NCBI GenBank assembly: GCA_964651245.1
Contig: CAZYVI010000003.1
Location: forward strand, 1 to 64,000
From: Avedoeria sp964651245
GTDB lineage: Bacteria > Chloroflexota > Anaerolineae > Epilineales > Epilineaceae
Reading direction: 5' to 3'
DNA length: 64,000 nt
The notes beneath the pieces are model-generated. The model did no database searches. It saw only the letters and a list, made by a program, of their open reading frames with translations, and was not told the origin of the DNA. A program made the translations under genes and the position numbers. Shown one piece after another: positions 43,810-53,610 of this stretch; position 1 is the stretch's first letter, and each line of letters starts with the position of its first letter.

Positions 43810-45078
43810 ATGTTCCTCGACGAAGCCACGATCGACGTCGAGGGCGGCGCCGGCGGCAACGGGGCGGTGGCCTTCCGGCGCGAGAAGTTCGTGCCGCGCG
43901 GCGGTCCGAACGGCGGCCACGGCGGCCGCGGCGGCGACGTCGTGCTCGTGGCCGACGAGGGCACGAATACCCTCTACGCCTTCCGCTTCGCCCAGCGCCA
44001 TGCCGCCGAGCGCGGCGGCCACGGCGGCGGCAACGACCGCCACGGCCGCAACGGCGCCGACCTCCAGCTGCGCGTGCCGTGCGGGACAGTGGTGTGGGAC
44101 GCCGAGAGCGGCGAGCTCATCGGCGACCTCGTCGCCCACGGCCAGACGCTCGTGGTGGCCCGCGGCGGCCGCGGCGGCCGCGGCAACAGCGCCTTCAAGA
44201 GCCCGGTCCAACAGGCGCCGCGGGTGGCCGAGAAGGGCGAGCCCGGCCAGTGTCGCCGCATCCGGCTCGACCTCAAGCTGTTGGCCGACGTCGGCATCGT
44301 CGGCCTGCCGAACGCCGGCAAGAGCACGCTGCTGGCGGCCGTGACCGCGGCGCGGCCGAAGATCGCCGACTACCCGTTCACGACGCTCGTGCCCAACCTC
44401 GGCGTGGCCGACATCGGCTACGACACGCTGGTGCTGGCCGACATCCCGGGCCTCATCGAGGGCGCCAGCGAGGGCGCCGGGCTCGGCGACCGGTTCCTGC
44501 GCCACATCGAGCGCACCCGGCTGCTGCTGCACTTGGTGGACGGCAGCGCTGCCGACCCGGTCGCCGACTGGCGCACCGTGAACGACGAGCTGGCCGCGTT
44601 CAGCGCCGAGCTGGCGGCGCGGCCGCAGGTGACGGCGATCACCAAGCGCGACGAGACGGGCGTCGAGGCGCGCCTGCCGGAGCTGACGGCGGCGCTGACG
44701 GCCGCCGGCGCCGCCGACATCCACGCGATCAGCGCCGCCACGATGGCCGGCGTCGACGACCTGCTGCGCCACGTCCACCGCCGCGTCCAGGCCCTGCCGG
44801 CGCCCGAGATCGCCGCGCCGGCCGTGCCGGTGCTGCGCCCGGGCGCCGTCGACGAGCATGCCTTCAGCGTCCGGCGTGAGCCCGACGGCGGCTGGCGCGT
44901 GGCGGGCATCCGCGTCGAGCGCGTCGCGGCGATGACCGACTGGGACAACGACGACGCGATCGAGCGCTTCCAGCGCATCCTGCAGTCCGACGGCGTCCTG
45001 GACGTGCTGCGCGCGAACGGCGTGGGCGAGGGGGACACGGTTCGGTTCGGGCGGATCGAGCTGGAGTGGACGGACTGA
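43810..45078 (+). CDS. obgE: Obg-family GTPase
   Basis: A 422-residue ribosome-assembly and stress GTPase. The glycine-rich Obg fold spans 1-158 (repeated G-G-x-G-G-x-G-G). The G domain starts at about 160, with G1 GLPNAGKST (165-173), G2 in YPFTT, G3 DIPGLIEGA and G4 TKRD (usually N-K-x-D; here I-T-K-R-D). The C-terminal OCT domain ends FQRILQSDGVLDVLRANG. Length and order are standard for long Obg proteins. It heads obgE-nadD-rdgB, in the order often seen in bacteria. Confidence 0.95.
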   Translation: MFLDEATIDVEGGAGGNGAVAFRREKFVPRGGPNGGHGGRGGDVVLVADEGTNTLYAFRFAQRHAAERGGHGGGNDRHGRNGADLQLRVPCGTVVWDAESGELIGDLVAHGQTLVVARGGRGGRGNSAFKSPVQQAPRVAEKGEPGQCRRIRLDLKLLADVGIVGLPNAGKSTLLAAVTAARPKIADYPFTTLVPNLGVADIGYDTLVLADIPGLIEGASEGAGLGDRFLRHIERTRLLLHLVDGSAADPVADWRTVNDELAAFSAELAARPQVTAITKRDETGVEARLPELTAALTAAGAADIHAISAATMAGVDDLLRHVHRRVQALPAPEIAAPAVPVLRPGAVDEHAFSVRREPDGGWRVAGIRVERVAAMTDWDNDDAIERFQRILQSDGVLDVLRANGVGEGDTVRFGRIELEWTD

Positions 45079-45097
45079 CGTCTGCGGAGGAGGCGGC

Positions 45098-45784
45098 ATG
45101 AAGCTCGGCGTCTTCGGCGGCACGTTCGACCCGGTCCACATCGGCCACCTGCTGGTGGCCGAGGCGGTCGTCGAGGCGCTGGCGCTCGACCGGCTGCTGT
45201 TCGTCCCGGCCCAGCGCTCGCCGCTGAAGGAGGACGATCCGCACGCCGGCGACGATGACCGGCTGGCGATGTTGACCGCCGCCCTCGACGGCGCGCCGCG
45301 CTTCGGCATCGACCGCGTCGACCTCGACCGCCCGCCGCCGAGCTATACGGTCGATACGCTGCGGCTGCTGCGGGCGGCGCGGCCGGCCGACGAGCTCGTG
45401 CTCGTCGTCGGCCTCGACAGCTTCCTCGACCTCGCGCGCTGGCGCGACCCGGCCGGCATCGCCGCCCTGGCGCACCTGGCGGTCGTCGACCGGCCGGGCT
45501 ACGCCGCGTCGCCGGCTGAGCGCGACGTCAAGCTGACCGCGGCCACGGCCCGCCTGCCGTTCCTGCTGGGCCGCTGGACGCTCGTCGACGCCCCGCTCAT
45601 CGACCTCTCGGCGACCGAGATCCGGCAGCGCGTGGCGGCGGGACGCTCGATCCGGTGGCGCGTGCCCGAGGCGGTGGCGGCGCACATCGCGGCGCGCGGC
45701 CTCTATCGGGCCGGTGGCCCGGCCGGTCCCGCCGCGTCGCCGCCCGCCGATGGCGACGAACGCCGCGCCGGCGACGGCCGATGA
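45098..45784 (+). CDS. nadD: Nicotinate-nucleotide adenylyltransferase
   Basis: Adenylates nicotinate mononucleotide in NAD synthesis. The 228-residue protein shows the nucleotidyltransferase motif GGTFDPVHIGHLLVAE (residues 8-23) with the catalytic (H/T)-x-G-H, then SYTVDTLRLL and the late motif LSATEIRQRVAAGRSIRW. The C-terminus has a short low-complexity extension. Strong GGAGGAGG site before ATG 45098. Its TGA overlaps the rdgB start (ATGA). Confidence 0.95.
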   Translation: MKLGVFGGTFDPVHIGHLLVAEAVVEALALDRLLFVPAQRSPLKEDDPHAGDDDRLAMLTAALDGAPRFGIDRVDLDRPPPSYTVDTLRLLRAARPADELVLVVGLDSFLDLARWRDPAGIAALAHLAVVDRPGYAASPAERDVKLTAATARLPFLLGRWTLVDAPLIDLSATEIRQRVAAGRSIRWRVPEAVAAHIAARGLYRAGGPAGPAASPPADGDERRAGDGR

Positions 45785-46385
45785 GCGCCCGGCTGCTCGT
45801 CGCCACGACGAACCCGGGCAAGCTGCGCGAGCTGCGGGCGCTGATCGAGGCGCACGGCCTCGCGGTCGTCACGCCGGCCGACATCGGCCTCGATCTCGAG
45901 GTCGCCGAGGACGGGGCGACGTTCGAGGCCAACGCGATCCTCAAGGCGCAGGCCTTCGCCGCCGCGAGCGGCCTGCCGGCCCTGGCCGACGACTCCGGGC
46001 TCGAGGTCGACGCCCTCGGCGGCGAGCCGGGCATCCGCTCGGCCCGCTGGGTGCCCGGCAGCGACGCCGACCGCGTCGCGGCGCTGCTGGCGCGGCTGGC
46101 GGGGGTGCCGGCCGCGCGCCGGACGGCGCGGTTCCGGAGCGTGGCGGCGCTGGCGGTGCCGGGGGCCGAGGTCGTCGCCACCGCCGCCGGCGCCGTCGAG
46201 GGCCGCATCGCCGCCGCGCCGCGCGGAGCGAACGGCTTCGGCTACGACCCGGTGTTCCTCGTCGAGGACGGCGGGCTCGACGGGACGCGGACGATGGCCG
46301 AGCTCGACGCGGCCGCGAAAAACGCGCTGAGCCACCGGGCGCGGGCGGTGGCGGGGCTGCGGGGGGTGCTGGGGGCGTTGGCGCG

Positions 46386-46389
<4 letters not shown>
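45781..46389 (+). CDS. rdgB: XTP/dITP diphosphatase (HAM1/RdgB)
   Basis: Removes non-canonical purine nucleotides (XTP, dITP, ITP) from the pool by pyrophosphate release. The 202-residue protein has the family's ATTNPGKLRELRALI start, EANAILKAQAFAAASGLPAL, the metal-binding ADDSGLEVDALGG and GYDPVFLVEDGG with KNALSHRARA near the end. All conserved sites are present. Translation is coupled to nadD. Its TAG interlocks with the ftsH stop at 46386-46389. Confidence 0.95.
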
Positions 46390-48236
<1,847 letters not shown>

Positions 48237-48371
48237 GTCAGCGCTTCCACCTTGGTCCTCAGCGGCGGCCGATCGGAGCGGCCGACCGTCCCCTCGGGCC
48301 GGTTAGGATAGTCGGCCACCGGAGGGCGACCAAACGCCGGCGGTCCGACGGGCGGCCGGCGGCCAAAGAGA

Positions 48372-48420
48372 CGCGCCGCCCCCGGCCGGCCGGCGGCAAG
48401 CCGGGGACGGGGGCGGCGCG
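48372..48420 (-). terminator. Terminator hairpin after the SurA-like gene
   Basis: CGCGCCGCCCCCG (48372-48384) pairs perfectly with CGGGGGCGGCGCG (48408-48420), a 13-bp stem with a 23-nt loop. On the minus strand it is followed by TCTCTTTGG, a short T-rich run. Confidence 0.5.
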
Positions 48421-48433
48421 CTGGACGGGCGGG

Positions 48434-50188
48434 CTACGGCGCCGGCGTTTCGACCGGCACCGTCGTCAGCATCCCGGCGACGTCGAGCGTCGGCTGGGCG
48501 GTCGTGGTGCCGAGGATCTGGTTGAAGCCGTCGATGTACCACTGCGGCTCGGCGGGCGTGTGAAGGTCGAGCGGGAAGCGGTTGATCTCGGCCGACTTCT
48601 CGGTGCGCGTCTTCTTCAGCCAGTCGTCCATCGCGGCATCGCGCTTGGTCTGGAGTTCGGCGTCGTCGATCCGGCGCTCGGCGTCCTTGGCGGTGACGAG
48701 GATCAGGTAGTTGCCCTGGGTGCCCTTGATGAGCGCTTCGACCGGCGTGCCGGCGGCCAGGGCGAACACCTTGTCGACGTCGGCATCGATGAAGCCGAGC
48801 TCGGTCTTCATCTTTTCCTTGGTGTACCACGTCGCGCCGTCGCTCTTCACGACGGCGTACGGCTCCGGCGCCGCCGTCGGCAGCGGCACCGCCGTCGGCG
48901 GGGCGGCCGTGGCGGCCGTGTCGGTGACGGCCGCGGTATCGGTGACGGCGGACGTGGCGCCCGTGGTGGTCGTGGCGCCGGTGGCGGCGGGCGGCTCCGA
49001 CTGGAACGTGGCCGTCGCGCCGTCGGCGCTCACGGTCTCGGTGAGGCCGGTCGTCGGGCTGCCGGCCGTCTCGTCGTCGATCGCCCGCGGGCCGTACTCG
49101 GCGGCCAGCTCGTCCCAGGCGGCGCCGGACTTGGCCGCGGCCAGCGCGGCGGCGCCGGCGGCCGCCCCGTTGTCGGAGAACACCAGGTACTGCACCTCGA
49201 CCTGCTCGGCCGTCGTCGGGATCGCGTCGCCGAGCTGCTTGGCCAGCGCCTCGCGGAAGAGGTTCATGCGCACGAGGTTGTCGTACGTGGCGCGGGTCAT
49301 CCCGGCCTCGTTGAGCGCCGGCTCGTAGAGTTCCTTGAAGGCACGGTCGAACTCGACCTCGGTCATCTCGCACGGCGCCTTGGCCGCCTCGGTCGGCGCG
49401 GCCGCGGCGGTGTCGGTGGTCGCGCCCGTGGCGTCGGCCGCGGTGGCGTCGGTCATGGCGCCGGTGGCGTCCGCCGCCGTGTCATTCGCCGCCTCGCTGG
49501 CCGCCGCGGCGCCGGTCGCGCTCAGCGCGCCGCTGGCCGTGACGGCGGTCGAGGCGTCGACCGCGGCCACCGTGTCGCTGACGACCGCGCCGGCCGATGC
49601 CTCGGCGTCGTCGGCCGCCGTCTCGCCGTCGCTCGCCGCCTCGCCCACCGGGCTGTCGCCGGCCGCGGCGGCGGTGCCGGTGGCGCTGGCCGGGCTGGTG
49701 ATCTTCGTGGCCTCCTGGAGCTGGCGGCAGATCTCGTCGCGCACCTCCTGGTCGCTGACGGTGATGCCGCGCGCCTCGGCCTCCTTCTGGATCAGCACCT
49801 CATCGATCAGGGCGTCGAGCGTCGACTGGACGACGCCGGTGCGCTGCTGGTTGGCGTAGTCGGCGATGAACGAGCTGCTGTCGGACTGGATCATGCCGAC
49901 GAGCTGGCTGACGTTGTTGAGGACTTGGCGGCGGGCATACTGCAGGCGCTGGGCGAAGACGTTGGCCGTAATCGCCTGGCCCTGCACGCGCGCCACCGGT
50001 TGGCGCGGCCGCTGGTACTCGAACGTGTAGAAGGCGTAGCCGAGCAGGCCGGCGACGATCAACAGGATCGGACCGAAGGCGTACAGCATCTGCCGCCGCT
50101 GCCGGTTCGATCGGATGTGCTGGTAGTAGGCGCGCCGGGCCTTCATGGCCTCGGCGGCGGCGCGCTCCGCTTGCTTGCGGCGGGCCAT
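48434..50188 (-). CDS. SurA/PrsA-like membrane-anchored peptidylprolyl isomerase
   Basis: A 584-residue extracytoplasmic foldase. A basic cytoplasmic start (1-33) and one transmembrane helix (about 36-56) precede a SurA-N-like chaperone region (VARVQGQAITANVFAQRL, then QSTLDALIDEVLIQKEAEAR). The parvulin-like segment begins VQYLVFSDNG and includes AKSGAAWDELAAEYGP, but is interrupted by a long Ala/Thr/Asp-rich insert (about 385-450) before KMKTELGFIDADVDKVFALA. A second low-complexity stretch (about 165-270) splits the chaperone region. PPIase activity is uncertain because of these insertions. AGGGGG precedes the ATG. It follows rpsR by 78 bp. Confidence 0.87.
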   Translation of the reverse strand: MARRKQAERAAAEAMKARRAYYQHIRSNRQRRQMLYAFGPILLIVAGLLGYAFYTFEYQRPRQPVARVQGQAITANVFAQRLQYARRQVLNNVSQLVGMIQSDSSSFIADYANQQRTGVVQSTLDALIDEVLIQKEAEARGITVSDQEVRDEICRQLQEATKITSPASATGTAAAAGDSPVGEAASDGETAADDAEASAGAVVSDTVAAVDASTAVTASGALSATGAAAASEAANDTAADATGAMTDATAADATGATTDTAAAAPTEAAKAPCEMTEVEFDRAFKELYEPALNEAGMTRATYDNLVRMNLFREALAKQLGDAIPTTAEQVEVQYLVFSDNGAAAGAAALAAAKSGAAWDELAAEYGPRAIDDETAGSPTTGLTETVSADGATATFQSEPPAATGATTTTGATSAVTDTAAVTDTAATAAPPTAVPLPTAAPEPYAVVKSDGATWYTKEKMKTELGFIDADVDKVFALAAGTPVEALIKGTQGNYLILVTAKDAERRIDDAELQTKRDAAMDDWLKKTRTEKSAEINRFPLDLHTPAEPQWYIDGFNQILGTTTAQPTLDVAGMLTTVPVETPAP

Positions 50189-50266
50189 CGCAACCCCCTG
50201 TGTCTGGTGCGGGCGGGTGGTCGATCGAGGTGGACTCGGATGGCGCGCGGGCGCCGCCCGGCAGGC

Positions 50267-50683
50267 CTAGGCCTCGCCCTCGTCGCCGCCCGTCTCGCCG
50301 GCCAGCGTCAGCATGTCGGTCTCGGCCGCGTCGGCCACCTCGGCCGCAGCGGGCGGCTGGTCGGCGGGCATGGACTCCTCGGGCCGGTCGTTGCGCGGTG
50401 GCCGGCGGTCGCTGCGCCGGCCGCGGTCGGCGGGGCCGCTGCGGTCGGTGCTCAGCGTGAACGGCAGCAGGCCGATGTGGCGGGCGCGCTTGATGGCCAA
50501 GGTGATGCTGCGCTGGACCTTGGCCGAGGTACGCGTGCGGCGCCGTGAGCGGATCCGGCCGCCGTCCTCGAGGAAGCGCTCGAGAAGCTCGACGTTCTTG
50601 TAGTCGATCGTGGTCACGCCGCGCAGCAGATCGCCCGACGTGGTGCGGGGCCGGCGCTGGCGGTTCATGGAGCCTTGCTGCAT
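50267..50683 (-). CDS. rpsR: Ribosomal protein S18 with C-terminal extension
   Basis: A 138-residue S18. The conserved core is TIDYKNVELLERFLEDGGRI to AIKRARHIGLLPFT (about residues 25-77). The remaining 60 residues are an extension: first Arg/Asp/Pro-rich, then acidic (ending GETGGDEGEA). Most S18 proteins have 75-100 residues. The start at 50683 is favoured by AGAGGAA 6 nt upstream; an internal ATG five codons later is possible. Only 28 bp separate it from rpsF, with no ssb between them, unlike the common rpsF-ssb-rpsR order. Confidence 0.94.
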   Translation of the reverse strand: MQQGSMNRQRRPRTTSGDLLRGVTTIDYKNVELLERFLEDGGRIRSRRRTRTSAKVQRSITLAIKRARHIGLLPFTLSTDRSGPADRGRRSDRRPPRNDRPEESMPADQPPAAAEVADAAETDMLTLAGETGGDEGEA

Positions 50684-50711
50684 CGTCAGTTCCTCTGGGG
50701 TGGTGCGGCGG

Positions 50712-51056
50712 TTACGCGTCGCTGCGGACGGCGTCGCTGCGGACGGTGATGTAGCGGAGGACGTTCTCGTCGAGGCGCAGGCCGCGCTCGAGCTCGGCGA
50801 TGTACGTCGCGGGCGCGTTGAAGCGCAGGACGGCGAAGTAGCCTTCCTTGTTCTTGCGCATGGGATAGGCCAGCCGCCGGGACTTCCAGCCCTCGGTCGT
50901 CTCGCCGACCGTGCCGCGGCGGTCCATCAGCTGGCCGGCCAGCTCGACCGTACCGCCGTTGCGCTCGACACCCCCCGCCAGACCGGCCAGCAGCGCGTTG
51001 ACGCCGCCGTCGTCCAGCGAGGACTGGAGCACCATCACCAGTTCGTAGGATGGCAT
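50712..51056 (-). CDS. rpsF: Ribosomal protein S6
   Basis: A 114-residue S6 that binds 16S rRNA with S18. Motifs: MPSYELVMVLQSSLDD, RRLAYPMRKNKEGYFAVLRF and the closing LDENVLRYITV. The C-terminus ends VRSDAVRSDA, encoded by an exact 15-bp tandem duplication. I prefer the ATG at 51056, which has GGAAAGGA about 11 nt upstream; an upstream GTG at 51077 would add seven residues but would place that site inside the gene. It is first in rpsF-rpsR-SurA-like. Confidence 0.95.
   Translation of the reverse strand: MPSYELVMVLQSSLDDGGVNALLAGLAGGVERNGGTVELAGQLMDRRGTVGETTEGWKSRRLAYPMRKNKEGYFAVLRFNAPATYIAELERGLRLDENVLRYITVRSDAVRSDA
50716..50745. repeat. 15-bp tandem duplication at the end of rpsF
   Basis: The unit GCGTCGCTGCGGACG occurs twice without change (50716-50730, 50731-50745), encoding the repeated V-R-S-D-A at the S6 C-terminus. 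Confidence 0.9.
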
Positions 51057-51181
51057 GGGGACATTTGTCCTTTCCACGGGGTTGCCCCGGGACGCGCCCG
51101 GAGCAGAAAGGAAGTCAGGGCGCCCGGCCAGGGGTGCGGGCGGGGCGCCGTGGTGTTCGATTGGCGAACCGGGGCATTATC
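51057..51181 (-). promoter_or_regulatory. rpsF promoter element and structured leader
   Basis: GATAAT at 51181-51176 is a plausible -10, giving a leader of about 113 nt. Just before the start, the leader can form two short hairpins: GGGG-CAA-CCCC, and GGAC-AAAT-GTCC, which overlaps the ribosome binding site. S6:S18 is known to regulate its own mRNA through such leaders in several phyla; I have not verified the consensus CCG bulge here. Confidence 0.3.
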
Positions 51182-51243
51182 GCGGCGGCGGAGGCGCGGT
51201 GCAAGTTCGCGGGCTGCTGTGCGCCCGGGCCGCGGGACGCCGG

Positions 51244-51768
51244 CTACGGCGCGCCGCGCACCTCGGCGTCGACGGTCATCACGCCGGCGCGGGCGAAGCT
51301 GAGCGTGATCGGGAAGATCTCGCCGGCGGTGAGGGGCGCGGTGAGGTCGATGAGCATGACGTGCGTGCCGCCGGGCGCCAGCGTGGCCGAGCCGCCGGCG
51401 GGCACCGGCACGGCGTCCACCTTGGCCATCCCGACCATCCCGCCCTCGTTCGTCGTCTGGTGGATCTCGACGGCGCCGGCGCGGTCGGTATAGGCGGCGA
51501 TGAGCTGGTCGTCCGCGTCGCCGCTGTTGGCCACCGTGAGGTAGACGGCGCCGGTCGACACGGCGCCGGGCGAGGCCGGCGCCCAGACGTCGGTGATCGT
51601 CAGACCGCCCGACGGCGGCGCGACGATCGTCGGACCCGGGTCGACGGCGACGGGTGCGACGTCGCCCGCTCCGCCGCAGGCGCCGGCGACGAGCGCGGCG
51701 CACAGCAGCGGGAGCATGGCGGGGATGCGGCGCGGGACGCGGCGGGCGGGGGGTCGGGTCGGGTCCAT
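51244..51768 (-). CDS. PCu(A)C-type periplasmic copper chaperone lipoprotein
   Basis: A 174-residue lipoprotein (lipobox VAGAC, lipidated C31). The PCu(A)C domain shows the complete copper-binding pattern H-x10-M-x21-H-x-M as H103, M114, H136 and M138, in EIHQTTNEGG...GGTHVMLI. Such proteins bind Cu(I) and help metallate the CuA centre of cytochrome oxidase, usually with SCO. It is the last gene after SCO (98 bp gap), in the copper/two-component operon. AGGAG precedes the ATG at 51768. Confidence 0.93.
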   Translation of the reverse strand: MDPTRPPARRVPRRIPAMLPLLCAALVAGACGGAGDVAPVAVDPGPTIVAPPSGGLTITDVWAPASPGAVSTGAVYLTVANSGDADDQLIAAYTDRAGAVEIHQTTNEGGMVGMAKVDAVPVPAGGSATLAPGGTHVMLIDLTAPLTAGEIFPITLSFARAGVMTVDAEVRGAP

Positions 51769-51866
51769 CTGGGCGAGGCTCCTGGGTCGGGTGGGGGGGC
51801 GCGGGGCCGGGCGAACGGTCGAAGCGCGGCCAGGGGGCGTGCGCCGGCGGATCGCCGGCGGCGGGA

Positions 51867-52475
51867 TCAGCCGCCGCCGACGACGAGCCGGCGCAGGTCG
51901 GCGGCGATGTCGGCCGACCCGACGCCGTACGGGATCGTCAGCCGCAGGCGCCGCTCGGGGTCGACGACCCAGACCTCGCCCGAGTGGCTCACGCTGTAGC
52001 CGGCGGCCGAGGCCCCCGGGGCGTCCTTCTCGAGGGAGTAGCGGGCGCCGAAGGCCGCCACGGCGGCGTCGATCTCGACCCGCGTCCCGGTGACGGCCCG
52101 GACGCGCGGTCCGAACGACGCGGCGTAGGCGGCCAGGTCGGCCGGGGTGTCGCGCTCGGGGTCGACCGACACGAAGACGATCGTGATGTCGTCGGCGGCC
52201 GGCCCAAGGTCGTCCAGCGCGCCGGAGAGGTGGGCCAGCGTCAGCGGGCAGACGTCGGGACAGTGCGCGTAGCCGAAGAACAGCAGCACCCAGCGCCCGG
52301 CCAGGTCCGACAACCGGAACGGGCCGTCGGCGGCGCCCGACAGCGCGACATCCTCGACCACCGCCGGCGGGTCGGCCACGACGCCGTGGTACGCCGGCGC
52401 CGCGCAGCCGGCGACGAGCGTCGCCGCCGCCACCGCGGCCGCGGCGACCGCCAGCCTCGCCCGCGCCACCCTCAT
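51867..52475 (-). CDS. SCO1/SenC-family copper-binding lipoprotein
   Basis: A 202-residue thioredoxin-fold protein with a lipoprotein signal (LVAGC, C24). It has the SCO copper site: the Cys pair in GYAHCPDVCPLTL (C72, C76) and H164 in SVSHSGEVWV. SCO proteins deliver copper to, or keep thiols reduced in, CuA of cytochrome c oxidase. The ATG at 52475 overlaps the stop of the Cox11-like gene (ATGA). Confidence 0.94.
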   Translation of the reverse strand: MRVARARLAVAAAAVAAATLVAGCAAPAYHGVVADPPAVVEDVALSGAADGPFRLSDLAGRWVLLFFGYAHCPDVCPLTLAHLSGALDDLGPAADDITIVFVSVDPERDTPADLAAYAASFGPRVRAVTGTRVEIDAAVAAFGARYSLEKDAPGASAAGYSVSHSGEVWVVDPERRLRLTIPYGVGSADIAADLRRLVVGGG

Positions 52476-52963
52476 CGCCCGCCCCCGCCTTCGGCCGGCA
52501 CGAAGCGATGCTCCAGCGTCAGCGAGCGCGTGCCCCGCAGCCCGGCCGGCGCGACGCTGAACACCACCGCGAACGCGTCGCGCGCGCCGGGCGCGATCGT
52601 CGTCCACTCGCCGCACTGCATGGCGAAGACCGTCACCTGCGCCTCGGCCGACGACGGCGTGATGGCGATGCTGCCCGTCACCGCCTGCGCCGCCGGTCCC
52701 GGGTTGTGGACCTGGAACACGACGCGCTGCATCTTGCCCGGCACGGCCGACAGCCGCGCCGGCTCGGGCGACACCGCGAGGTTCAGCCCGACGACCGCGC
52801 TGGCCAACCGCACCTCGACCGGCGCCCGCTGCCGCCACAGCCAGAGGCCGCCGAGCGCGGCGGCGACGGCGAGTGTGGCGGCTGCGCCGCGGCCGGCGCG
52901 TCCGCCGCGCGCTCGGCGCGGTTCGGGCTCGGGCGGCCCCGCCGCCACCGGCGCGCCCGTCAC
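52472..52963 (-). CDS. Cox11/CtaG-like copper protein, degenerate copper motif
   Basis: A 163-residue protein with one transmembrane helix (about 28-44) and an exported beta-rich domain. Its order resembles Cox11/CtaG: VVFQVHNPGPAAQAVTGSIAITP, a cysteine loop, IAPGARDAFAVVFSVAP and a final TLEHRF strand. Canonical Cox11 has C-F-C-F at the copper site for CuB insertion; here the loop reads MQCGEW, with a single cysteine (C117). Copper binding could still occur as a dimer, or the role may have changed. Neighbouring SCO and PCu(A)C genes support the assignment. Start is GTG at 52963, overlapping the regulator's stop (GTGA). Confidence 0.72.
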   Translation of the reverse strand: MTGAPVAAGPPEPEPRRARGGRAGRGAAATLAVAAALGGLWLWRQRAPVEVRLASAVVGLNLAVSPEPARLSAVPGKMQRVVFQVHNPGPAAQAVTGSIAITPSSAEAQVTVFAMQCGEWTTIAPGARDAFAVVFSVAPAGLRGTRSLTLEHRFVPAEGGGGR

Positions 52964-53610
52964 AGCGCGCGGCCCATCCCGGCCTCGCGGGCCTTGACGA
53001 TCGCCTGGGCTCGGTCGGCGACCTGGAGCTTGCCGAAGATGTTCGAGACGTAGTTGCGCACGGTCTTGGGACTGTAGCGCAGCTGCGCCGCGATCGCGTC
53101 ATTGCGGGCGCCGGTGGCCAGGAGCTGGAGCACGGCGCGCTCGCTGTCGGTCAACTCGGGAAACACGTTCGCGTCGCCGTCGAGGCGGGCGTCGAAGAAG
53201 CGCATCATGCGCGCCGCGATCGCCGGGCCGAAGATGGCCTCGCCGCGGCCCACGGCGCGGACGGCGCGCCGGAGGTCGGCGCCGTCGGCGTCCTTGAGGA
53301 CGTAGCCGCGGGCGCCGGCGCGCATCGCCGCGAAGATGCTGTCGTCGTCGTCGAACATCGTCACCACCAGGATCCGGATGTGCGGGCTGGTGTGGACGAT
53401 GCGGCGGATCGCGCCGAGCCCGCCGCCCTCGGGCATCTGGAGGTCGAGCAGGACGACGTCCGGCTGGAGCGCCTCGGCCATGGCCACCGCCTCGGCGCCG
53501 GTCGTGGCCTCGCCGACGACGGCGACGCCCTCCATCGTCGCCAGCAGCGACTGGAGGCCGGCGCGGAACATCGGGTGGTCGTCGGCGATGAGGATCGTCA
53601 AGGGGTCCAT
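52960..53610 (-). CDS. NarL/FixJ-family response regulator
   Basis: A 216-residue regulator: receiver domain (about 5-125) with acidic D10-D11, phospho-acceptor D56 (LLDLQMPE) and K106 (LKDAD), then a LuxR-type HTH (ELTDSERAVLQLLATGARND to SPKTVRNYVSNIFGKL). It overlaps the upstream kinase gene by 13 bases and the following Cox11-like gene by 4, so the three are one translational unit. By position it should be phosphorylated by that kinase and may control this copper operon. Confidence 0.94.
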   Translation of the reverse strand: MDPLTILIADDHPMFRAGLQSLLATMEGVAVVGEATTGAEAVAMAEALQPDVVLLDLQMPEGGGLGAIRRIVHTSPHIRILVVTMFDDDDSIFAAMRAGARGYVLKDADGADLRRAVRAVGRGEAIFGPAIAARMMRFFDARLDGDANVFPELTDSERAVLQLLATGARNDAIAAQLRYSPKTVRNYVSNIFGKLQVADRAQAIVKAREAGMGRAL

